Origin: Chinchilla lanigera
Lineage: Eukaryota > Chordata > Mammalia > Rodentia > Chinchillidae
Assembly (NCBI RefSeq): GCF_000276665.1
Contig: NW_004955402.1
Span: 3,323,161 to 3,387,160 of the forward strand
Length of the DNA: 64,000 nt
Direction of reading: 5' to 3'
Part shown: piece after piece, positions 37,897 to 48,000 of the stretch
Position numbering within the stretch: the stretch's first letter is position 1
Layout of the letters: every line of letters begins with the position of its first letter
Made by a program: the position numbers and the translations under genes
The notes under the pieces: generated by a model
What the model saw: only the letters and a program-made list of their open reading frames with translations
What the model was told of the DNA's origin: nothing
Database searches by the model: none

Positions 37897-38040
37897 ACCA
37901 TGGTGGTTTTGTTTGTTTGTTTGTTTGTTTGTTTGTTTTTTTTTTTTTTTTTTTTTTTTCCAGTACCAGGAATCCAACACAGTGCCAGGCAGGCACTGTG
38001 CTGCTGAGCTAAATCCCCAGCCCCTACCATGGTGGTTTTG
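37897..38040 (-). mobile_element. ID SINE with perfect 15-bp target-site duplication, in L1
   Basis: ACCATGGTGGTTTTG occurs at 37897-37911 and 38026-38040. Between them lie (GTTT)n, a long T run, CCAGTACCAGGAATCCAACA and TGCTGAGCTAAATCCCCAGC. Reversed ID with a long (AAAC)n/A tail on the minus strand; recent by its clean duplication. Confidence 0.95.
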
Positions 38041-38848
38041 ATTTGCATTTCCTTGACAGTTTGAGGTCTTCAGCCCCTTTTCATTTACTTGCAGGTCACT
38101 CATATGACTTTTCAAAAAAATTGTTTATTCAGGTCTTTTGCTCATTTTCAACTGAATTTTAAAAACCCTCTTCAATATATGGCATGCGAATATTTTCCCT
38201 CATGCTGTAGTTGCTTTTCCTTTTTATAGGTTGTTTCCTTTGCTGTTTAGAAGATTTGCAGTTTGATATAGCCCCAGTTGTTTATTTTTGCTTTTGTTAC
38301 TTGTGCTTTGGTGTCACAGGACATTCTCAGTGAGGTTTCCTAGTGTTTTCTTTTAGGAGTCTGTTTTAGGTTTTACATGGAAGTACCTAAATCAGTTCAA
38401 TTCAATTTTCTTAATAAACAGGGGTCTAAGTTCATTTCTTTGCACATTATTTGTTAAAGATATTATCTTTTCTGCATTATGTATTCTTGGAACTGTTGTA
38501 AAATATTGGGTGGTCATACATGCATGGGCTTACTTCCATACTCTTAATTCTGTTCTATTGGTCTGTATGTGTGTCTTTTATGCCAGTGCCACACTTTTGA
38601 TTACTGTACATTTGTGGTATAGTCTGAAATCAGGGAGGGCGATGATTGGGTTTTGTTCTTGAAAAGACTATTTTGGATATTTAGGGTCTTCTGTGATTCC
38701 ATATGGATTTCAAGGTTGCTTTGCTATTTCTATGGAAAATGTCATCACAATTTTGATAGCAATTACATTTAATCTGTAGATTGTTTTCAGTAGAATGCAC
38801 ATTTTAACAATTTATGCCTTTTATTCATGAACATGGGATAACTTTCTA

Positions 38849-39366
38849 CAGATGCTCCTTGACTTACAAGGGGATTCATGACCTGATAGCATGAAAATAT
38901 GTAAACAAGGCAACTGGTAAACCTCTTCTGAGCACTTTTACCTAGGAACAGTGCATTGTAGGAAATTGACTGTTTCTTCTTGTGGTTGTGTGGCTGACTG
39001 GAAGCTTTGGCCTATGGTTCCTGCCCAGTATCATGGCGGAGTATTATCACACCTTGCATGACGAGCCTGAGAGAAGATCTACATTCAAAATCCCAAGTAC
39101 AGTTCCTACTAAACGTATATTGCTTTTGCACTTAGGCAAGAACAAGAATTAAAAATGATCCATGTTGACTGGAAATTAAAAACGATCCATATTGTAAAAG
39201 AAGAAGTAAAATTTCTCTGCAGATGACGGGCTCTTGTATACACAAAACTCTAAAGATTGATCTTAGCCAAAAAGCTGAGAAGTGATTTTTTGCACCACTG
39301 TAGTTAAAAAAAAAAAAACAACCCAAAAACCTTTAGGTCAAATCATCCTAGGCTGGGTACCATCTG
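38849..39366 (+). mobile_element. Tigger-like DNA transposon fossil with TA target site, interrupted
   Basis: Starts CAGATGCTCCTTGACTTAC just after TA and ends CCTAGGCTGGGTACCATCTG just before TA, so terminal inverted repeats and the TA duplication are visible. Inside: TCATGACCTGATAGCATGAA and GTTCCTACTAAACGTATATT, phrases of non-autonomous Tigger/MER44-type elements. It lies in the antisense L1 and is split at about 39131/39287 by a U2/L1 chimeric insert. Confidence 0.75.
39132..39286 (-). mobile_element. Chimeric insert: U2 snRNA 5' fragment joined to an inverted L1 segment
   Basis: Within the Tigger, about 125 bp (39132-39256) is a near-identical inverted copy of the L1 text at 39614-39741. 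It is followed by the complement of the U2 5' end (39255-39285; minus strand ATCACTTCTCAGCTTTTTGG..). TTTTGCAC occurs on both sides (39124-39131 and about 39288-39295), as a target duplication would. The U2/L1 junction shares TTG. A non-functional pseudo-RNA sequence. Confidence 0.7.
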
Positions 39367-39735
39367 TATTTATTTGTATCTTGATAAATTTCTTTTATCA
39401 ATATCTTACAGTTTTCAGTGGAGAGATTATTTCCACCTCTGGGGTTAAATTATTCCTATGAGGTTTTAGATGTTATTGTATTCAAGTTTTTTCTTTATTC
39501 CTTTTTCAGATAGTTGATTGTTAAGAGTGTAGAAATGCAACACATTTTTGTATGTTGATTTTACATCCTGTAACTGCACGCAATCATTTATGAGTTCTAA
39601 CAGTTCTGGGGTGCAATCTTTAAGAGTTTTGTGTATACAAGAGCCTGTCATCTGCAAACAGAGAAATTTTACTTCCTCTTTTACAACATGGATTGTTTTT
39701 AATTTCCAGTCAACATCATTTTTAATTCTTGTTCT

Positions 39736-39795
39736 TGTCTAACAGTTCTGCACTTGATCTCAGCCAAAAGGCCGAGAAGTGATTGTCTAACAGTT
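39736..39795 (-). pseudogene. U2 snRNA 5'-end pseudogene fragment with target-site duplication
   Basis: Minus strand of 39751-39783 reads ATCACTTCTCGGCCTTTTGG..CTGAGATCAAGTG, about the first 33 nt of U2 with two or so changes (AUCGCUUCUCGGCC in U2). TGTCTAACAGTT flanks it at 39736-39747 and 39784-39795. 3'-truncated U2 inserts with flanking repeats are a known class of snRNA pseudogene. It cannot make a U2 RNA: the Sm site and later stems are absent. Confidence 0.85.
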
Positions 39796-41974
39796 GTGAC
39801 TAGAACTTCTAGTATTACACTCACAGAAGTGGTAAAAATGGGCAGAGTTTGCCTCATTACTGATTTTAGAAGAAAGGCTTGCACCTTCTCACTGTGGCAC
39901 ACGGTGTTGGCTGTGAGTTCTCTGACAGCCCTTAGCATGTTGTGGTACATTTCTTCTATATACAGTTTGTTGAGAGCTTATATCATGACAGGGATGTTGC
40001 ATTTTGTTAAATGCTTTTTCTGCATGTTTCTATCATTTACTCTATTAATGTAGTGTATCATACACATCAATCTGCACAAGCTGAATAATCTTTGCATTCC
40101 AGGGATGAATCTCACTTGATTATGATGCATGATTCTTTAAATACACTATTGAATTTGGTTTGCTAGTAATTTGGTGAGAATTTTTGTATCTATGTTTACC
40201 GGGGATTTTGGCCTGCAGTTTTCTTTTCTTGTAGTGTTCTTCTTTGGCACTGGATCAGAGTAATGCTGGCCTTGCAAAATGAGTTTGGAAGCATTCCCTC
40301 TGCTTCAATTTTTTGGAAGAGTGGGAGAAGGATTGCAGTTAATTCTTCTTCAAATTTTGGGTAGAATTCACTAGTGAAGCCATCTGTCTTGGGTTGTGTT
40401 GGGAGTTTTTGATTAGTGACTTAATATCCTTATTTTTATTCTGTTCATATTGCCTGTTTCCTCCTACTTCAGTCTGGGTAGGTTGCATGTTTCTAAATGG
40501 ATATATTTATTCTTAGGTTATTCAATGTGTTAACATTCAACTGTTCTAATGATTTTTTTAGCTGTCTAACAATTCTTTGTATTTCAAGATTTTAAAATTT
40601 CTCTTCTGATTTCTCCTTTTACTGGCCATTTAATTGATTATTCAGGTGTTTGCTATTTAATTTCATGTATTTATAAATTTCCCAATTTTCATCCTATTGT
40701 AGATGCCTACTTTAATAATACTAGGGGTCAGAAAAAGTACTTGCTATGATCTCCATCTTCACAACTTTGTCAAGACTTGCTTTGTGTTCTTGACATATGG
40801 TCTAGCCTGGGGAATCAAGGATGTGTTTCTTGCTGCTGTCAATGCAATGTTTTGCATAGATCTGTTAGGGCTAAGTTGTTTCTTTGCTGGTTTTCTTTAT
40901 GGATTTCTATCCATTACTGAAGGTATTAACCACCCTTACTATTATTGTTTTGTTATTTACCTCTCCTTTGACTTTAGTAGTTGTGTTACATATTTAGATG
41001 GGCTGAGACTTGGTCCAAGAATATGTACAACTGCTATGTCTTCGTGATGAACTGATCCTTTTATTATTAAATAATGACTTCCACTGTCTCTTGTGACCAA
41101 TTCACATTTTCACCCTACTTTTTCTGATATCTGTAAATGTGACCTTCTCTTTTTTCTTCTGGTTATTGAATATCTTTCTCCACCTTTTATTTTCAGTCCA
41201 TGAGTATTTTTATCACTAACACGAATGAGTAAACTGTTGGATCTTGACTGCTTTCAAAACTGCATTCAACCACACAAGGTCTTTTGATGAGAGAATGTAA
41301 CTGACTAATGTTCAAAGTAATGACTGATAGGTAGCACTTCTTATGGCCCTTTTGCTGTTTTTTGTTTTGTAGTTCCTTTTGCTGTCTTTCTCTGTGATTT
41401 GATGACTTTCTGTTGTTGCAGACTTTGATTTCTTTCTCTTAATCTTTTTATTAACTACTACAGGTATTTCCCTTGTGGATATATTTATCCACAAAATATA
41501 TTTATAACATTCTTTTTTATTATAACAATGTAAGTTCAGTCTCACACAAAAGCTTTATACTTTAACTTCTCAGTCCTCTCACATTTTGGGTATGGATGTT
41601 ACCATTTACATAATTTCGTGTGTCCAATATCAAATTATTATAAATAGGGCTGTAAAATAAACTTCGTTTAACCCTTTATATGAGTTGAAAGTTGTTTACA
41701 CACCACTCTTACACTATTAGAGAATTCTGACTTTGAGAACACATACACCATTAATGGTGAGCTCTTCACATTCATGTCTTCCTGTAACTCATCAGTAAAC
41801 TTTCACTTTAGTTTGCGAAATTACCTTTAAACATTTCTTAGAAGGCAGCGTAGAGGTGATGAACTCTCTCAGCTTCTATTTATTTGAGAACAGCTTTATG
41901 TCTTTTCCATTTATGAAGGATAGCTCTGTTGGGTCTGTTTGGTATAATATTCCTGGTTGGCAGGTTTTGTTTTA

Positions 41975-42078
41975 TTTTGTACTTTTCAATACCGGGGATT
42001 GAACTCAGAGTCTTTGCTCTCAGAAGCCAGCCCTTTATGTTTTACTTTGAGACAGGGCCTCACTAAGTCACTAAGTTT
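41975..42078 (-). mobile_element. Composite ID + B1 SINE, truncated
   Basis: TTCAATACCGGGGATTGAAC, then TTTTACTTTGAGACAGGGCC and CACTAAGTCACTAAG: ID part plus the first part of B1, reversed. Confidence 0.6.
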
Positions 42079-43254
42079 TTCATTTTTACTTTTGTATCAT
42101 TTCGAATGTATCATCCCACTGTCTTCTGGTCTGCACAATTTAGGCAGAGAAATCTGGTAACCGCTTTATGTCAACGTAGACGTTTCTGGGTTCAACACAG
42201 CTGGCAATTTTCAAATCTCGTAAATCGAGGTGTTCATTTTTTCCCTCCAAATTTGCAAAGATTCTAGCTACTGTGTGTTTAAATAGACTTTCCGTCCTTT
42301 TATCTTCCCCTTTTATAATTCCAATAATTTGTAGAATGTTTCATTAAATGCTGTCCCATAAACTACACAGGCTTTCTTTGGTCATTGTCATTCTTTTTTT
42401 TTCTCCTCTTTGCTCCTCTGCCTGGATAGTTGTCAGGTGACCTATCTTCAAGGTCACTAACTCTTCTACCTGACAGTCCTTGCTATGGAAGCTTTCTGTT
42501 GAATTTTTCAGTTCAGTCACTGCATTCTTCGTCTCTAGAATTTCTGTATTTTTAAATGCTTTATGGCTTTCTTTCTCTGTTAAGCTCTCATTTTATGTAT
42601 ATGCCGTTTTTCTAGTTTTGCTTAGCAGTCTCTCTGTATTTCCTTACAGTTTACTGAACTTCTTTATCAGGATTATTCTGAGTTTTGTGTCAGTCAGATC
42701 ATGGCTCTTCCATTTCGTTAGGGTCAGTTTTTAGAGCTTTGCTTTCCTTTGGTGTCACATTTCTCGGAGTCCTCACCATTCTTACACCTCTGTGTTTGTG
42801 GCTGTGCATTTGTGGAAGCAGCCACCTCTTTCAGACTTTACAGGTTCATTCAGCAGGAACAGACCTTCCTCAGTCAGTCCAGGAGCGGGTGCTGAAAGCC
42901 CTGCTGGAAACCTCCAGAATAGATGGGGTCTCTAGCTGGGTGGGAACTTCTGACTGTTTTCTGAGGCTGGGTGGTGTGTGGGCTGGGCTCTGGATACTAG
43001 CTTGGCTTCCTGGTCAGATGGGGCTGCTGGGTGGATATTAAGGTTGATGGGGCCACTGGCTGTGTTTTACTCCCGGTCAAGGGTGCTTGGTTTATTCTAT
43101 TGTCAGCTGTGGTCACTACCAGGCTTCGAGGTTGGGTGGGCTGTGGCCTCTGCTCTGCAACTGGATAGGGTTACGGGTGAGGTCATGAAATCAGGAAGGG
43201 CCACTTGCTGTGCTCTGCGCCAACCCGAGTTTTATTTGACATTGTCCTGGACGG

Positions 43255-44000
43255 TCCAGTTGGCTTTATAACCAAGAAAACCAAATATATAAATGTTTAA
43301 ATGAAGCAAAACTGTCAGTAATGATAGTTGACATAATTTCTCCATAGAAAATTCCAAAATAATCATAAATAAATGATCAAAATGAAAACTGCTGAGCCAG
43401 ATTTCCACATATAAGAGCAATAAACAAAAGGCAACATACATACATCTATATATGTACTCAGATTTATATATGTATAATATGTGTATATACCTCTCAGTCT
43501 GTCTATCTATGCTATCAAATGAGGTAAAGACACGAGCTTCACACATCAGGGCCTGGTATGTTAGCTTGTGAGGACAGAGGAGAGAATATCTATCTATCTA
43601 TCTATCATCTATCTAGTAAATGAACAATAAAAATAAAATGTAATTTTAAGAAGACACCATTGCCACAACAAAGACTATATGTAAGTAGAAGATATAAAGA
43701 ATTTTATGAAGATTTAAATATTTACTGAAAAATATTAAAGAAGTTGAAAATAAAGACAATGTAAATCATATTAATGGGTAGGAAGATTGACTATTGGTAG
43801 GAAATCAATTTTCCCAAGCTTTATAAATAGGTCGTAAGCAATTCTAACAGAATTATGCAGGATTTTTCACCAAGCTGATGGTCTACAATGTCCACGTTTC
43901 CCATGGACTAGGTGACTCTAACATTACAGAAACACACAGGCTAAGGATTAACAACACAGGAGAGATGATAGAAAAATATAGTATTATGTATCAATTTGAA
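43255..44000 (+). mobile_element. Old L1, sense orientation, part 2
   Basis: A-rich ORF2-like text (GGTAGGAAGATTGACTATTG, AAGCAATTCTAACAGAATTA) resumes after the antisense L1. Includes a short TATATA stretch (43440-43490) and an (ATCT)n repeat (43585-43615). Assignment to the same L1 as 35330-36820 is inference. Confidence 0.5.
43585..43615 (+). repeat. (ATCT)n tetranucleotide repeat
   Basis: TATCTATCTATCTATCTATC with one interruption (ATC). Confidence 0.95.
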
Positions 44001-44005
44001 AATTA

Positions 44006-44278
44006 TTACACATTTCCATTAACTCCCCTCAAAATACTGTTGCTTGCTTCAAATACACTTATCCCATCTTCTTGCCACTTTCTGAAGTAGATCTGGAAGT
44101 GCTCTTTCATGAGCATCTTCAGTTGTACTGCTGTGACTGATTTGTCCTGTGTCGATTCAAAATGTTTACCTTTCCTGGTCATTTTGACTCTGGGGAAGAG
44201 CCGAAAGTTGCATGATGCCAGACCCAATGAATAAGGTGGATAAGGAGTACCAGCAGGATTCAGTGTATTTTTGATCAT
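44006..44278 (-). pseudogene. Mariner-family transposase remnant (C-terminal part)
   Basis: A minus-strand open frame reads PPYSLGLASCNFRLFPRVKM, then TRKGKHFEST..QLKMLMKEHFQIYFRKWQEDG. Mariner transposases end with a HPPYSPDLAPxDFxLFPxLK motif, a KG-RFES segment and a FQxCFxxWQ tail, which this follows. The Asp of PYSPDLAP is replaced (SLGLA), so the copy is dead. It lies between parts of an old L1. Only the last third is present; no inverted repeats identified. Confidence 0.7.
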
Positions 44279-44399
44279 GTTTTGTAAAAACAGTTATGAA
44301 AGAGGACTTCCAATACTATGTGTGAAAGTGGCAAGAATGATGAGACAAGTATGTTCAAGTGAGCTGATGTATTTTGAAGGGGACTAGGCAATAGATCTT

Positions 44400-45095
44400 T
44401 TACTGTTATTTTTACAATTTAACCATTCACCATATTTCTTTCTTGATCAGCCTTGGTATTTCCAAAGTGGTACACAGGAGGCCATAAAAAAGCTCATACA
44501 GATCGGTAAGAGACAACCAGAGGCAAAGAGGCAAAAGAGATGAGTAATGTCCATGAGAAAATTTTCACATGGACAATGAACATGAAGACAGGTCTCACTT
44601 GAAATGAAACACTGAAGAGATATGCTTTCTAACCCATGAATCTTGCAGCAATTAAGAAGAGATTAATGCTCATTTTAGAGATTATCGACTGAGGTAAGTG
44701 CTCTTGCAGAGTGCTGATGGAAACATGAGTTAGAACCGCTTCACGGAAGCAAGTTGTCAATGAATGCAAAGAACTAAACCATTTTCTGTACTCTGAACCA
44801 TAATTTCACTGCTTGAGATTTTCTTTCAAAAATGATGGCAGCAAATCCAAAGACTTGTTTACAGTAGTGCTCATGTCAAAGGTACAGGAAATATATTGAG
44901 ATCTAACATTAAGTGGGAAAATAAGATTTAAAACTACTTTTATTAAGATTTGAATGCATTAGAATATTAGACAGAAATTTACTAAAAATTGATAGCGAGC
45001 TTCTGGGTGAATTTCATTGGCCTTTTCCCTCCTGTAAACTTTTTTTAAAATTTTCAAATATCTTTCAAAAATTGTTTTGCTTGTAAAAGAAAATA
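44400..45095 (+). mobile_element. Old L1, 3' part, sense orientation
   Basis: AAAATTTTCACATGGACAAT, GAGTGCTGATGGAAACATGA, ATAATTTCACTGCTTGAGAT and the ACTTGTTTACAGTAGTGCTC stretch parallel the 3' end of old L1 families. Strongly diverged. Confidence 0.5.
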
Positions 45096-48000
45096 CCAAC
45101 AAAATCGGTCATGGAAAGCTTTAAAAACAAAATAAGTTACTCTACCTCCTTACAACTGTTTTTCATCATTAAAACAGAGAAAAAAATAGTGGCAAGCATT
45201 CTCTTTAGGCAAATAAATCCTGTTAATTGGATTTATAGTATATTCTCCTCATGTTTCAAAAAGTAAGCTTAAAATATACTTAGTAATCAGCCAAGTAAAA
45301 TATTTTGGCCATGAAATTGGCAAGGAACTAAACTGCATAATTACCTAAAGCACATAAATACAATACATATAAAACATATGCTGCATATTTATAATTAACA
45401 TTGCATACATTATAATTATTCAGTATCTCTTGTATAATTTCCCAGAAGTAAATAGATAAAAGGTTTTCCATGTCTCCCTGAAGGGCAACAGTAGAAGATA
45501 AAGATAATGAAAGTTTAAAGAATCTAAAGGAGACTGAATAATATGGGTGAATTCTAAACTTTCTTATATTTCAAGCATAGACTATTATAAAATTACTTTA
45601 TTTCAGAAAATGAAATAGAAAAAACTGCAAAAGTCAGCATGTTCCCTTTGTGTTCTGTGAAATGACAACTTAAAAATATTAGCGGCTCTAATTCAGTGTT
45701 GTTTGGGTCTGCATAGTACGTGCAGCAACGATATCAATTTATACAATACAATATGTGAAACAAATGAGATGGTTCAAAACACTTAAACCACATATTCCCA
45801 TATTGCTCATTATCCTTAAAAATGGGGACAGTGGAGATTAAGGACGCGGTGGAAGTAGGTTCACAACTACATTCCAGACACCCATGTGCCAGTGTCACCA
45901 CCATGTCATCTAGACGCAGGGCCCCAGTGCTTTGGAGAAGGGGCGGGGTTAAAAGTGAGAGTGGAAGAGGCTGCAGTGGGGGAAGAGAGGAGGAGAACAC
46001 GGGAAGGCCACATCTGGAAGAAACCACCATATTCAGAAACTGGCCCTAGAGAATCAGAGGAGCTCACAGACCCCAAGTGATGGCAGCCTGTGTGGCACTC
46101 ACATCCGGAACACAGTCCTCCACAAGTCCCTGGCGCCCAGTAAGTGCTGCCCCCTGGAAACCCTCTCCTCCACGAGAACGTCCACCACCCTGGAAGTTTG
46201 GCCTCACCGCGGCACAGTGTGCAAAGAGCAGCGCGGATGAGCAGCAGCAATTGGCCTTCACTCGCCGAAGTTGCTCATAGAAGCTGCATGCTTCGCTCCA
46301 TGTCCAGAGCTATGGAGTCAGCAGAGATGAACCAGACCCACATGTTCTGACTCCTAATCTACTGTCCTTTCTAGTACACACACTGCTCTTTGAAAAAAAA
46401 AGAAATGACTTTTTAGCTGCTCAGTTTTTGTATCATTTGGTCAAAGCCTAAGGGTTATCTAGGTTGTGCCTTGATGTCAGAGAGTCACTTGACCAGATCA
46501 TCACCGTGTGCTGTATCACTCCACTGACAAAGGATCCAGCAATTTTTGAAGGGATCTTTTAGAAAACCTTGGGCTTTCACACAGGACTCGTTTCCCAGTT
46601 AGTCTTTTCCTTTCTTTCCTCTCCAGGGCTGGCAGTCTACAATAATCCAGGGAGGCATTATGTCAACCCCATGGTGCTCAGGAGCTGCAGCTTGATTTTA
46701 GTACATCACTAGTCATTTCAGACAAGCCAGGCTGGCAGATACCATCAAAATGATTGCCCCGTGTTACTCAGACAATGAAAACTGGGATGGGAGGAGCAGT
46801 GCCAGGCTGACCTCACATCCCAGGGCCCAGACGCGGGGGCAGATTAGTAGGCAGCATCTGCTGCTGCTGAGATGTTGACTTGCACCAGGGCTGGCACTGT
46901 CAGTGGGGCCCCTGGGCTGCATGAGTCCTCCACCGAAGGACAGAATGCTGCTCACAGCAAACAAAACAGCAGAGGGGAAAAATAGCAAGTCAAATCAATA
47001 AAGCACAAGGTTAATATCTGTGGGTCTGCATCTCCCTGGCACTGGGTGTGGTGGGAAGAATGTGAGCTTTATAGTCTACAGATGAGTGACCAACACCTGC
47101 AGTTCTGCAGAGGGGTGGCCTGGGGTACAGTCCTGAAATCGGATCATTTTGTCACCTAGGAGATGGGTGCGATAATCATGCAGGAGTATGGTGGACAGAA
47201 ATGTTCATCTGTGGGAGTCTTGGTACAGTGCTGGCGCAGCAAGTGCTGGCTAAAGATAGGTGCCATCACTGCTGTCACCGTTCCCCTAGGAGCCAAGCGA
47301 GACTGACGAAAGGTTCACCCTTGAGCCTTGCTCCCCCCAAATACTTCCATGAACACAGAGACACTTCTATGAACTGTGGAACTGTGAAGCACTTATGAAG
47401 TACACTGAAGTCACATCTGAACAGTTCTACAGTGCTTCTGCGAGGGGCTGGAAAGAGGCAGGGAAACACAAGTGTTCTGCCACACTCAACACGGCATGGG
47501 GCATGAGCGGGTGACTCGATGTGTGGGGCTTTTCCACACCAAGCAGTCCTCAGATGGACCCAGTCAAGTGTCCAGTCATTTGATTCGGTTCTTGCACTCT
47601 CTGCCCGGAGTGAGGTCAGATCCCACGTGACCATCCCCGCTCTATACACCGACCCGGGTATCAGGAGAGCTGTCTACACTTCAGATGCTCTGAGCACGAA
47701 TCACGGTTCCTGTGACCCCTCCCTAGTCTGACTAATGTTGCGAGGATGGCTCAAAGAACTCAGGCAGACACTTCTTTCACCCTGCGTATTAGGAAGGATG
47801 GGCAGGACGAAGGGACGCACCCGGCACTCCAGGTTCACTGCAGGGCTGGCAGCCAGGAGGCTCGGGAGCCTTGCTCAGGGTCCAGCTGCTTCTACACCTC
47901 CTTCTGGAAGTGGATGGGGTGGGGCACGGTCCCACCTTCACATCCTCCAGTTGCCTGGTCTTCCTGGAGACTGGCCGGGTCCCAGCCTGGCTGCGTATGG

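Larger units (their letters stand above)
36915..43250 (-). mobile_element. Long L1 (decayed), reverse orientation, with nested insertions
   Basis: Reverse-complement L1 text in order. First comes the 3' region (GGTATTATTAACTACAATCA, GCTACATAATATCCCATCAG, TGGTTTTGATTTGCATTTCC). ORF2 follows (GTTCTATTGGTCTGTATGTG, CTGGCCTTGCAAAATGAGTT, TTTATGCCAGTGCCACAC). The upstream part has a repetitive GGCTGCTGGGTGG-rich stretch (42740-43230) that may be the 5' UTR. Many stops; no function. Orientation is the same as PTPRK transcription. Hosts two composite SINEs, two IDs, a Tigger and U2-derived inserts. Confidence 0.75.

Noticed and set aside
37800..38048. Lys/Asn/Thr-repeat peptide (KKKKKKNKQTNKQTNK)
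   Set aside because: Translation of the A-rich tail of an ID SINE.
39736..39795. Functional U2 snRNA gene
   Set aside because: Only about 33 nt of the 5' end; no Sm site, no proximal sequence element or 3' box.
40703..41047. 114-codon open frame with Cys/Phe-rich peptide
   Set aside because: Lies inside antisense L1 ORF2; wrong strand for the L1 protein.
42480..42734. Hydrophobic membrane-like open frame
   Set aside because: Opposite-strand reading of T-rich L1 sequence.
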